Below, one piece after another: positions 10,768-19,175 of a DNA stretch of 46,528 nt. Origin of the DNA: Colwellia sp. (GTDB lineage Bacteria > Pseudomonadota > Gammaproteobacteria > Enterobacterales > Alteromonadaceae); contig JALJPA010000009.1 of the NCBI GenBank assembly GCA_022969215.1, forward strand, positions 1 through 46,528, in the 5' to 3' direction. Position numbers and translations under genes: made by a program. Positions within the stretch are counted from its first letter, which is position 1. Each line of letters opens with the position of its first letter. The notes under the pieces were generated by a model that did not search any database, was not told where the DNA came from, and was given only the letters and a program-made list of their open reading frames with translations.

Positions 10768-11205
10768 TTGAGTTTCGATTATATTAATGGTGAAAAAGTA
10801 CCCCAAACTTTTATCCATGAAGATTATGAATTAGTTGGCACGCATAATGGAACTGTAAATGTAGAGAGCGGTAAATTTATTCTGCATGGGAAGTTACAAG
10901 GTACATTATGTCTTAATTCTAATGAACCTACTGAAATTTATGGTGAACAACAAGGTACCGTCAGTCTTTCTGGTAATAGTCATGTTTTCGTCAATGGTAC
11001 TATCCAAGGTACAACTACTATCCCATATGGAGCAACCTTAATTATTGAATCTACTGGTAAGTTACAAGGTACTCTTTCGAATGACGGCACTGTAATCTTA
11101 CGAGGTGTATTTGGTGGGGTAACTAGCGGAACAGGCCAAATAATTACTGAAGGAAATGGCTACATAAAAGAGCCTGTTGTAAGAAATGGTATTAATTATT
11201 ATTAG
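10768..11205 (+). CDS. Cassette 1: repetitive beta-solenoid protein
   Basis: 145 aa with repeated (L/Q)QGT(L/V/T) strands; RBS aaggag upstream; ORF track begins at TTG. Confidence 0.7.
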   Translation: MSFDYINGEKVPQTFIHEDYELVGTHNGTVNVESGKFILHGKLQGTLCLNSNEPTEIYGEQQGTVSLSGNSHVFVNGTIQGTTTIPYGATLIIESTGKLQGTLSNDGTVILRGVFGGVTSGTGQIITEGNGYIKEPVVRNGINYY

Positions 11206-11214
11206 TGGTGAAAA

Positions 11215-11307
11215 TGCCTAAAAAGTTGCTTAAACGGAAAAATAACAGTTGGCCATCGCTTCGCGATTATAGCCAACCATTATTTTCCGCTTAGCAAGGC
11301 GTTATGT
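11215..11307 (+). other. attC site of cassette 1
   Basis: TGCCTAA(a)AAGTTGCTTAAACGGAAAAATAACAGTTGGC...GCCAACCATTATTTTCCGCTTAGCAAGGCGTTATGT imperfect palindrome. Confidence 0.85.
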
Positions 11308-11334
11308 TTTTTAAATTTAGTCCTGGGAACGAAA

Positions 11335-11964
11335 ATGAAAGTCGATATAAAGTGGTGCGATTTAAAAAAAATTGGTGATACTAAGTTTGTAAATTCAATG
11401 TATATGTGGATCTTCGTTGTGCCATTATTAGTAAAAGCTTTTGAATATGTCGAAGATGAAAAACTTATATTTCAAATTTTTCAGCAACAACTTCCAATAA
11501 GTACTTCATTACCTTTCTCATGGAGCATGTTTTATTTCAGTGCTTTTTTCTTGGCTTTAGGTAATTTAATCTATTTGTTTAAATGCCCCAAAATAATTAA
11601 AGAACATCCCACTTATCAAAGTTATGTTAACGAAGGCAAAAAACTCAAGCAGTTAGGTCCGTATTGTGACGATATTTCATTTAATTGGCAGACGTTAGCT
11701 GAACAAATAAACCATAAAAAAGAAAGACTACAACTGAATAAAATGAATTCAATAGCAATTAGTTCTGTACGGAAAAATGAACCTGACTTCGATGTAGAAG
11801 ACCCTATACACTACTTTTGGCCAATACATAAATTTGGGGATGTAAAATTTCCATTTTATAGACGTATATGCACAACACTTTTTATTGTTGGATTCTCTTT
11901 ATTTGGAATTGTTGCACTTCAAAATTTATGGACTGTAGTTTCATTTTTAATGGCCAAAACATAA
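11335..11964 (+). CDS. Cassette 2: hypothetical membrane protein
   Basis: 209 aa, several TM segments; stop codon overlaps attC R''. Confidence 0.75.
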   Translation: MKVDIKWCDLKKIGDTKFVNSMYMWIFVVPLLVKAFEYVEDEKLIFQIFQQQLPISTSLPFSWSMFYFSAFFLALGNLIYLFKCPKIIKEHPTYQSYVNEGKKLKQLGPYCDDISFNWQTLAEQINHKKERLQLNKMNSIAISSVRKNEPDFDVEDPIHYFWPIHKFGDVKFPFYRRICTTLFIVGFSLFGIVALQNLWTVVSFLMAKT

Positions 11965-12054
11965 CAAGTTGCTTAAACGGACACAAACAGCTGGCTGTGC
12001 TCGTTCCTCGCTATTATAGCCAGCCATTTTTAGCCGCTTAGCAAAGCGTTATCA
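11959..12054 (+). other. attC site of cassette 2
   Basis: ACATAACAAGTTGCTTAAACGGACACAAACAGCTGGCT...AGCCAGCCATTTTTAGCCGCTTAGCAAAGCGTTATCA. Confidence 0.88.
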
Positions 12055-12193
12055 ATACAAAATATAATCCGAAGCATTGATTGACGCTTATTAGCTAATG
12101 ACCGCAATGTGGTAAAAGTGAGCCTTAGCTTTTAACCAATGGGCTATTCAAAATAGTTCACCGCTAATGACTTCTTGGTGCGCATTCCGGACG

Positions 12194-12450
12194 TTAGTAA
12201 TAAAAATTTTGCCATATATTTTCTCATGAATGTTTATTTTATTGTTAGTGTGTTCCTATACAGTAGGCTGTGATTCCTGCTTTCTACAAGAAAGAGTGGA
12301 TACTTCCTCCTTTCACACATCGAACAGTTGATTTGTTGTTTTTAACTCATTGATCTACTGACAACAATCAAGTAATCTCGCATTATTATATATTATTGAC
12401 GATTAACTCCATCTTGTAGAAAGAAGGGATTTTTCCTCATAATAAAATTG
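12194..12450. repeat. 257-bp ORF-less unit, copy B
   Basis: Same length between GTTAG boundaries as copy A, constant offset of 1714 bp, about 93% identical. Confidence 0.8.
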
Positions 12451-12472
12451 TTAGCTGTGTCATGGAGTATCG

Positions 12473-13339
12473 ATGAGTTTTCAAAGTAGGGAATGGTTTT
12501 ATTCATTCAGAGAATTAGAAGACCTAGCAACGAAGCAAGAACTAGATAAAATCTCCAGCCGAATAATAAAACAATATGCAGCAATAACTAAAAATTGGAA
12601 TAAAGAACTTAATTCAGAGTGGACTTGTAGAACTTACTTTGCAACTAACATGATTTTAAATGCTACTGTTTTATTAAAGAATGCAGAGTACGCAGAAGAA
12701 AAAAACTTAAGAATTGTTAAGCCTTATATTGAGTATTATGCGGTTTTATCCCTACTACGATGTGTAGTTTATACACTTCCAAGCCAGCAGTGGGATAATG
12801 GAAAGTTAATTGAAATATCTCATAGTAAAGCAATTAACTTAGCTAGTGATTGGTTAGCACTTTTCAATAAATCAGAGGCTCAGGAACTAAAAGGTTTCTG
12901 TAAGCTTCTTAAAGCGCAAAGAGAATTAATTTCCTATAGAGCACCTGCTAGCGGGGATGCAAATCTAGACAATAGCTATGATGTTATAAAAATATGCACA
13001 ATATTAGCTGAGCTTGCTCAATTTAATTCGGTTTTATTGGAAGCATCTGTTAAGAAAAATACCGATCCGAAAGACTTTGTCGTTCATAGTGATGATATTA
13101 GCAAAATCGTTAATGTTACTATTGAAGGTATTGAGTTCTATGATCGCTATGACGCCATTCGTCTTGATTACATCAGAAGAAAAGGCCCTTATCCTTCAAA
13201 CTTACTATGCACTATGACTGAAGGGCAAACGGAAGATTATATTGGCGCTTGGGACAATGACGAAAGTTTTGAAACCGATGACAGTATTTATCATGGTGGT
13301 AGTCCTTGTGAATGGCAAACCATCTTTGACATCCCGTGA
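12473..13339 (+). CDS. Cassette 3: hypothetical protein
   Basis: 288-aa ORF filling a cassette with exactly matching boundaries (12451-13438). Confidence 0.8.
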   Translation: MSFQSREWFYSFRELEDLATKQELDKISSRIIKQYAAITKNWNKELNSEWTCRTYFATNMILNATVLLKNAEYAEEKNLRIVKPYIEYYAVLSLLRCVVYTLPSQQWDNGKLIEISHSKAINLASDWLALFNKSEAQELKGFCKLLKAQRELISYRAPASGDANLDNSYDVIKICTILAELAQFNSVLLEASVKKNTDPKDFVVHSDDISKIVNVTIEGIEFYDRYDAIRLDYIRRKGPYPSNLLCTMTEGQTEDYIGAWDNDESFETDDSIYHGGSPCEWQTIFDIP

Positions 13340-13345
13340 AAACAC

Positions 13346-13444
13346 AGCTAACAAGCAATTCAACAAGGACAAAAAACAGTTGGTTTTTGCTCCTTCGTGC
13401 TTATTTTAACCAACTATTTTTTGCCTGTTAATTGGGCGTTAGAA
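13346..13444 (+). other. attC site of cassette 3
   Basis: AGCTAACAAGCAATTCAACAAGGACAAAAAACAGTTGG...CCAACTATTTTTTGCCTGTTAATTGGGCGTTAGAA. Confidence 0.92.
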
Positions 13445-13470
13445 TTTCAATCAACTATGGATATTAATTA

Positions 13471-14007
13471 ATGAGTGAAGCAGGGAAATCTTTTGAGTGC
13501 TCTATAAAAGATGCTGAAGAATTACTTATCAGATTTGATAAGGAAAATAACACCACATCACAACCTAACTCTGAGACATTAAAGAGAGCAGGTATGGTTA
13601 TCGCTATGGCTGCTTGGGAAACTTACGTTAAAGATCGCTTTAGAGAAGAAATCGATTTTTGGTTAGCCTCCGTTAACGGGAGTCTTCTTGGTAATTTTGT
13701 ACAGAGAAAAGCAAATGAAGATTTAAAACGCTTTTTCAATCCAAACACTGATCGTATTAAGCAACTATTTAAGAGTTACTTTGAAATTGATATAACATCT
13801 GGTTGGGTTTGGGATAACTACCAAGCACCACAGGCGAAAAAAGTGTTAAATGAACTTATTGCCAAGCGTGGAGAAGCCGCTCATATTGCCAATACAGATC
13901 CATGTGGTGCACATATTATAAAGAGAGATGACCTTGATAAAGCTATTAGGTTCTTAAAAGGCTTAGTTAAAGCCACTGAAAATGTTGTGGTCGTAAAAAA
14001 ATTCTAA
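13471..14007 (+). CDS. Cassette 4: HEPN-domain protein (RiboL-PSP-HEPN-like)
   Basis: 178 aa helical; MVIAMAAWETYVKDRF...LNELIAKRGEAAHI with Rx4H motif. Confidence 0.72.
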   Translation: MSEAGKSFECSIKDAEELLIRFDKENNTTSQPNSETLKRAGMVIAMAAWETYVKDRFREEIDFWLASVNGSLLGNFVQRKANEDLKRFFNPNTDRIKQLFKSYFEIDITSGWVWDNYQAPQAKKVLNELIAKRGEAAHIANTDPCGAHIIKRDDLDKAIRFLKGLVKATENVVVVKKF

Positions 14008-14059
14008 CAAGGCGTTTAAACGGACAAAAAGCAGTTGGCTGTTTAATGTGGCGTTATAT
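14002..14059 (+). other. Short (possibly internally deleted) attC site of cassette 4
   Basis: TTCTAACAAGGCGTTTAAACGGACAAAAAGCAGTTGGCTGTTTAATGTGGCGTTATAT. Confidence 0.7.
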
Positions 14060-14090
14060 TTCAGTGTTCCAAAGGTTAGAGTTAATAAAT

Positions 14091-14744
14091 ATGACTGATA
14101 AAATATTTAAAGAAATCTTCAATGTTACTTTTCTAATTGCAATTTTTACTGGGATTTTATATATAGCAGGTTATTCATATCACGGAAGCTATGTAACAGA
14201 ACTAACTTTGCCACATGATCTATTCAATGTTTCTTTCAATGAAGCGTTAATAACGGGTTATTATATGATGTTCTTAGGTGGTTTTTTTACTGTTATTCCT
14301 GCTGTCATAGTTACTTTTTTGATTTTTATGTGTTTACATTTAACAGGAGAGCTATCAGAACTGAAGCTGGTAAGAAAAATAGTTACCTTTTTCTTTGTTA
14401 ACAAAAAGAAAGAACATCAGCTTGAAAAACCTCCATTTTTAAAGAAGTTAATTAAATTATCATTATCCGTATTTTGTTTTTTCGCTGCGCTTCTTTTTAT
14501 ATGGTTTAGTCTTCATTCGATAAATACTTTCTCTAGTGAACAAGCAGTTGATAGTGCTAAAAAAAGTTTAAATAAAGCTAAAAAGGAAACAGTGGGAGTA
14601 ACAATTTCTGTTAATAACTCAAAATTTGAAGGTGTTATTTTAAGGTGCTCAGCAAGTCATTGTGCAATTTTAAATAAAGAAAGTAATAGCTTGTTAATTT
14701 ACCCAGTTTCCTCAATTAAGAATATTGAGATTGCACAAACTTAA
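14091..14744 (+). CDS. Cassette 5: hypothetical membrane protein (start likely 14091)
   Basis: Several TM segments; the 14046 ATG of the ORF track precedes the cassette boundary at 14053/14054. Confidence 0.7.
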   Translation: MTDKIFKEIFNVTFLIAIFTGILYIAGYSYHGSYVTELTLPHDLFNVSFNEALITGYYMMFLGGFFTVIPAVIVTFLIFMCLHLTGELSELKLVRKIVTFFFVNKKKEHQLEKPPFLKKLIKLSLSVFCFFAALLFIWFSLHSINTFSSEQAVDSAKKSLNKAKKETVGVTISVNNSKFEGVILRCSASHCAILNKESNSLLIYPVSSIKNIEIAQT

Positions 14745-14773
14745 ACATACAAGCGCTTAAGCGGGCGTTATCG
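14744..14773 (+). other. Degenerate/truncated attC end of cassette 5
   Basis: aaacatacaagcgcttaagcgggcGTTATCG; R'' does not complement the cassette 5' end. Confidence 0.4.
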
Positions 14774-14920
14774 ATACTAAAGCTAATCCAACCTATCCAA
14801 TAGCAGTAATAGCTAACGTCTTCTTTGTGGTAAAAGTGACCACAACCTAGACTGTTATATAGTTAATACCCTTGGTAGAAATTTGAGTGGCTGGGAAAAT
14901 AACTAATAAGAGAAAATTAA

Positions 14921-15637
14921 ATGAAGCGCTGCGTAAAAAGCATCATCGTCATAATAAGCCTATCCCTTATTTCAACAGTAAGCATCGCCACTACTAACAA
15001 GGTTGTGAGCTTCAGCACAGCTAAGAAAAAGATGTACACTATAGTGTTCAATAACACAGGTGATACGCTGTATTGCGGTTGTGACTGGTCAGCTAAAAAA
15101 GTAGACCTGATCAGTTGCGGCCTACAAAGTTTCTTCCCTAAAAAACAAAGAAAACGTGCTCTAAGAACCGAAGCCGAGCATATTATCCCTGCATCTTGGA
15201 TGCATAAAGTTAACAACAAAACTAGGCAATGTGTTATTGATTCTAAAGCTGTAACAGATAGTGCGCGTGAATATTGTCAAAAACATGATTTAGATTATAA
15301 GAAAGCCCATAACGACTTAGTAAACCTTTACCCTGCTGTTGGGCAAGTCAACGCTGACCGCTCTAACAAGCCATTTGTAGATGTTGCTAAGAACAAAGTT
15401 AAAAGTTACGGGAAGTGTGACATTGAAATAGGTTCGAGAGGGATAGTGCCCCCTGCGGATAAGAAAGGTGATATTGCTAGAGTCGCATTTTATATGACAA
15501 AAACTTATGGAGTTACTTACTCAACAAGGCAGCTTGGACTGTTCAAACAATGGGATAAGCAAGACCCTATCTCAACACAAGAAAGGGCTCATAATCGGCG
15601 AATAATTAAAGTTCAGGGCTATGGTTTAGAGCAATAA
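14921..15637 (+). CDS. Secreted/periplasmic endonuclease I (EndA/Vvn family)
   Basis: Signal peptide; RTEAEHIIPASWM catalytic motif; AHNDLVNLYPAVGQVNADRSNKPF; cysteines. Confidence 0.88.
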   Translation: MKRCVKSIIVIISLSLISTVSIATTNKVVSFSTAKKKMYTIVFNNTGDTLYCGCDWSAKKVDLISCGLQSFFPKKQRKRALRTEAEHIIPASWMHKVNNKTRQCVIDSKAVTDSAREYCQKHDLDYKKAHNDLVNLYPAVGQVNADRSNKPFVDVAKNKVKSYGKCDIEIGSRGIVPPADKKGDIARVAFYMTKTYGVTYSTRQLGLFKQWDKQDPISTQERAHNRRIIKVQGYGLEQ

Positions 15638-16058
15638 ACTCGTAGGAGGAAATAGGCAGAGCATATAAATCAAGCATCTGGTATGTTATTTTTATGACCG
15701 TTTTGTGCGCTAAGCTGAAGTCACGGGCAATTGACAATGAGCGTGTAGGTTGGAAAGCCTACGATGCCAACTTAAATATTCTGATTACTCAACTATTATT
15801 CTACTCTCTAAACTAACAGGGCTGTTCATTATGTGGCGGTGTTACTAAATTAGAAAAATATAGTCGTTTGTGATGTCGTTGAGTCTGAATAAAAATGTGG
15901 AGAACTTTTAGATGTTTTGGTTTATCATGTTGTTTTTGCTTTAAGTTTATCGGAAATGTAAGAGATAAGGCTGAACATAGGCTTAAGTATTACGACGTGT
16001 ATTCGATTGTGAAAATTAATGATTATGTAACTCAATTTAACAAAATATAAGGGAATGT

Positions 16059-17147
16059 ATGGGTTTAGCTGAGGCTTTGATTAATCTTCCACAGTCTGAA
16101 AGAGGCGGTGAGATCGCTCAACGAGGGTTTGACTATCAGACCTGCTGGGCACTATCTCAAATGCTGGAATATGAACTGGATGGAAAAAACTATGTTTTTA
16201 TTTTTGAGTACCATGATGATGTTCTAATTTTAGATGATGAAGATTCTCCGAAAGATCTCACTTTTGCTCAAGTAAAAACCAGCGAATCCCATTGGACCGC
16301 TTATGATTTACGCAAGAGTACAAAGGCCAAACCAACCTCAATAATTGGTAAGCTATTCATTCATCATAAGAACTTCTTTGAATATTCACCTAAACTATTA
16401 TTTGTTACGAATGCTTCCTTCAACTTATGTGAAAATAATGGCGGCAAGTCTTCTTTTAGTGCAACTGAAGTGAAAATTGAGCATCAGGTTGGATTCAAAC
16501 AAGCAATTAAAGAACAAGTAATGCTTGAGGATGCGAGCATTGATCTTTCTTTTTTAAGGTTTGTTCAATCTTCACTAAGCCTAGACGATCACATCACACA
16601 TATAAAAGGTAAGTTGTGTGACTTTCTTTCTAAGAAATACGGTGATCAAACTACACTAAGTGTGCATGTACTAGCAGCTTTGCTAGAAAAAGAATGCAGA
16701 AATAAATCTAAGATAAAATCAGCTGACATCATCGATTTTAAAGATCTGATTTCTCGTAAAGGATTCTCTACTCAAGCATTTAATGGGGTCCTCGATTCAC
16801 TAAATACAAGCAATAGTTTTAAGCCTGACTGGGAAATGGCAAAAACAGTTTTTAATGATTTGAGTAAAACCCCATTTCAGCTCATCCCCCTACAAGCGAC
16901 TTTCTCACGAGTTTGTATTGATTTAAACCAAAGCACAAAGAATCCGTCGAATGTATATTTAGAGCATGCTATTAGCCTTCATGATATATCGGGTATTAAC
17001 TTGGATTTAAAACTCTATGTAACTGAGGTTATGATCAAAATTGATGCACTGTGCCCAGATTATACGATGGCTCTAACGTCAAGGAAGAAAGAATGTATTG
17101 TTGTTTACTCAATAGTTCAGAAGTTACTAGAGGAAGGTGAGAAATGA
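16059..17147 (+). CDS. DUF4297 (Cap4-type) dsDNA endonuclease-domain protein
   Basis: GGEIAQRGFDYQTCWAL...FEYHDDVLILDDE...LTFAQVKT matches the DUF4297 PD-(D/E)xK-like motif set. Confidence 0.78.
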   Translation: MGLAEALINLPQSERGGEIAQRGFDYQTCWALSQMLEYELDGKNYVFIFEYHDDVLILDDEDSPKDLTFAQVKTSESHWTAYDLRKSTKAKPTSIIGKLFIHHKNFFEYSPKLLFVTNASFNLCENNGGKSSFSATEVKIEHQVGFKQAIKEQVMLEDASIDLSFLRFVQSSLSLDDHITHIKGKLCDFLSKKYGDQTTLSVHVLAALLEKECRNKSKIKSADIIDFKDLISRKGFSTQAFNGVLDSLNTSNSFKPDWEMAKTVFNDLSKTPFQLIPLQATFSRVCIDLNQSTKNPSNVYLEHAISLHDISGINLDLKLYVTEVMIKIDALCPDYTMALTSRKKECIVVYSIVQKLLEEGEK

Positions 17148-18793
17148 AAAATATCTATTTCAAAAGTGCTCACATATTATCCCTTAGTGATAAAAAAGGG
17201 TTCTTTTACGAGTTTTCTCCAGACATTAATATAATTACTGGTGAAAATGATACTGGAAAATCCAGTTTTATCAAAAGCTTGTATCACACATTAGGTGCTG
17301 ATGTTCGCCTCGATAAAAGGTGGAAAAGTGACGACTTCATTTCAAAAGTAATAATTCACGTTAAAAAACGTGATTATGCTTTTATTCGTTACAATATGCG
17401 TATTTCTATTTTTGATATCACTGAAGGACAGGATCACATTGTTACTTCTAACTCTCGAACAGAAATTGCTCGAGTTGTAGGAGATATCTTTGATTTCAAC
17501 TTAGAGTTAGTTGTAAAGAACACTTTAGTTCAAGCTCAAGCCCAACCCGCTAGTCTGTATTTGCCTTTTTATATCGACCAAGATAGTGGTTGGGGTAAAA
17601 TTTTGGATTCGTTCAGCAGCTTAGCTATGTACAAAGATTGGCAAAAGAACATCCTTAACTTCCATGCTGGTGTTAAACCGAAAGAATTCTACCAACTTCA
17701 AGGGGAAATTAACTTAATTGACTTTGAACTTGATGAAGTTAGAGCAACATTAAAAGCTCTCGAGGCGGCTAAAAAACGCTTTGAAGATTCATTCGGTAGA
17801 GTATTATTTGATGTTGATGTTGGATATTATGAAGAGCTGTTAGAGCGCTTTCTCCGTCGGTGCCAGGACTTACATCAGAAAGAAACAAAATACAGAATCA
17901 AGTTAATAGAAGCCTTGTCCCTTCGAGACGAAATTATATCTGAAATAGAAGAGTCTAAAGGACAACTTGATGAAAATAACATTGACTCCTTATCTCCATC
18001 AGCAAGTATAGATGCCAAATATACAGTGCTTGAAAATAGAGATAAATTGTTGCTGATCATTCCTGCATTGTATGAACAAAAATCTGTGTATGATGAAAAA
18101 ATAGCTAGAATCAAAGAAGAATTGAAAAGCGCTAAAAAGTTAAGTTCTGAACTGAAAGAAATGCTTCAGGAAGTTAAAGGTAAATTAACTCTTCAAGATA
18201 TTATTAAAGCTCAAGCAAGCAAGCAGGTTGAGTTTACTTTCGGCGAACAAATTAGTGAGTTGCTTGAAGAAATAGGTCGATTAGATGTTGCTAGAACAAA
18301 ACTAACAGAAAAAATAACTGAGTTTGATGATAAAAAGCGTACAAAAAAAATTAACGATAAGTTCAAAGAGTCATTGAAGTTTGCACAAACTGAATTAGGT
18401 ATTCAAGATCCTAAACCGGGTACGATTCTTCAGTATGGGGCTATATCAAAGAGTGAAACTGGAAGCCGTGCGCCAAGGGCGATACTTGCGTACCACTATG
18501 CTCTTCTAAAAACGATTGAAGATAAGTCTACAATCCCAATGCTACCAGTCGTAATTGATTCGCCTAAACAACAAGACCCTGACAGGAATACAACGAAGAA
18601 AGTCTTCGATTTGTGTATTAATGGCTTGTCTGAAAATAATCAACTTATTATCGGTTCAGTTTCCTTTGAAAGAGAAACTGATGAGTTCAAAACATTGATT
18701 ATGACGGATAAATATAGCCTGTTAAAACCTGGTCTATATGAAAAGGTTTATCAACAAATAATGCCCCTATACCAAAAATCTGTATTGTTATAG
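17144..18793 (+). CDS. SMC/Rad50-like ABC ATPase, partner of the DUF4297 nuclease
   Basis: Walker A GENDTGKSS, central coiled coil, Walker B-like LPVVIDSP; ATGA overlap with upstream gene. Confidence 0.85.
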   Translation: MKNIYFKSAHILSLSDKKGFFYEFSPDINIITGENDTGKSSFIKSLYHTLGADVRLDKRWKSDDFISKVIIHVKKRDYAFIRYNMRISIFDITEGQDHIVTSNSRTEIARVVGDIFDFNLELVVKNTLVQAQAQPASLYLPFYIDQDSGWGKILDSFSSLAMYKDWQKNILNFHAGVKPKEFYQLQGEINLIDFELDEVRATLKALEAAKKRFEDSFGRVLFDVDVGYYEELLERFLRRCQDLHQKETKYRIKLIEALSLRDEIISEIEESKGQLDENNIDSLSPSASIDAKYTVLENRDKLLLIIPALYEQKSVYDEKIARIKEELKSAKKLSSELKEMLQEVKGKLTLQDIIKAQASKQVEFTFGEQISELLEEIGRLDVARTKLTEKITEFDDKKRTKKINDKFKESLKFAQTELGIQDPKPGTILQYGAISKSETGSRAPRAILAYHYALLKTIEDKSTIPMLPVVIDSPKQQDPDRNTTKKVFDLCINGLSENNQLIIGSVSFERETDEFKTLIMTDKYSLLKPGLYEKVYQQIMPLYQKSVLL

Positions 18794-18802
18794 TGGGTTA
18801 GC

Positions 18803-18828
18803 TCCCCACTAAATAATAGTAGTGGGGA
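18803..18828 (+). terminator. Hairpin after the nuclease/ATPase operon
   Basis: Perfect 9-bp stem TCCCCACTA aataatag TAGTGGGGA, 10 nt after the stop; no U-tract, so weak as an intrinsic terminator. Confidence 0.5.
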
Positions 18829-19175
18829 GAATCTATCTTTGAAGCGAAATTATTGCTCTGCCTAAGCTTTGAATTATATTAATTTACCTGAACTTATCTG
18901 TAGGTCCAAGTTTATATACTCTCAGGGCTAAAGTACCTCGTTAATTGAAAAGTACAATACCTCAGTGTACTAACGCATTTTTAATGGCATACATTTGAAC
19001 AACTTAGCTTATGAATTTTCTCTATTCGTAGTAAAGATGGCGACTTTGATGTGGATATTTATTTATAACAAGCTGTATAATATATGAAAAATATAGTTAG
19101 TTGCTTTCCTTTCCTAACATTTTAGCCCGCCAAAATTTGCCCATTAACAAGGGCATTAGAATATTGAGAATAAGT

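Larger units (their letters stand above)
10737..14767 (+). mobile_element. Integron gene-cassette array lacking an integron integrase (CALIN)
   Basis: Successive attC-like palindromes ending in GTTAT/GTTAG. Cassette 5' ends complement the R'' of their own attC (e.g. GTTAGCTGTGT / ACACAGCTAAC; GTTATGTTTT / AAAACATAAC; GTTAGAATTT / AAATTCTAAC). Confidence 0.88.

Noticed and set aside
14921-15637. Endonuclease I as a sixth integron cassette
   Set aside because: No attC or complementary R'' found downstream of the stop at 15637
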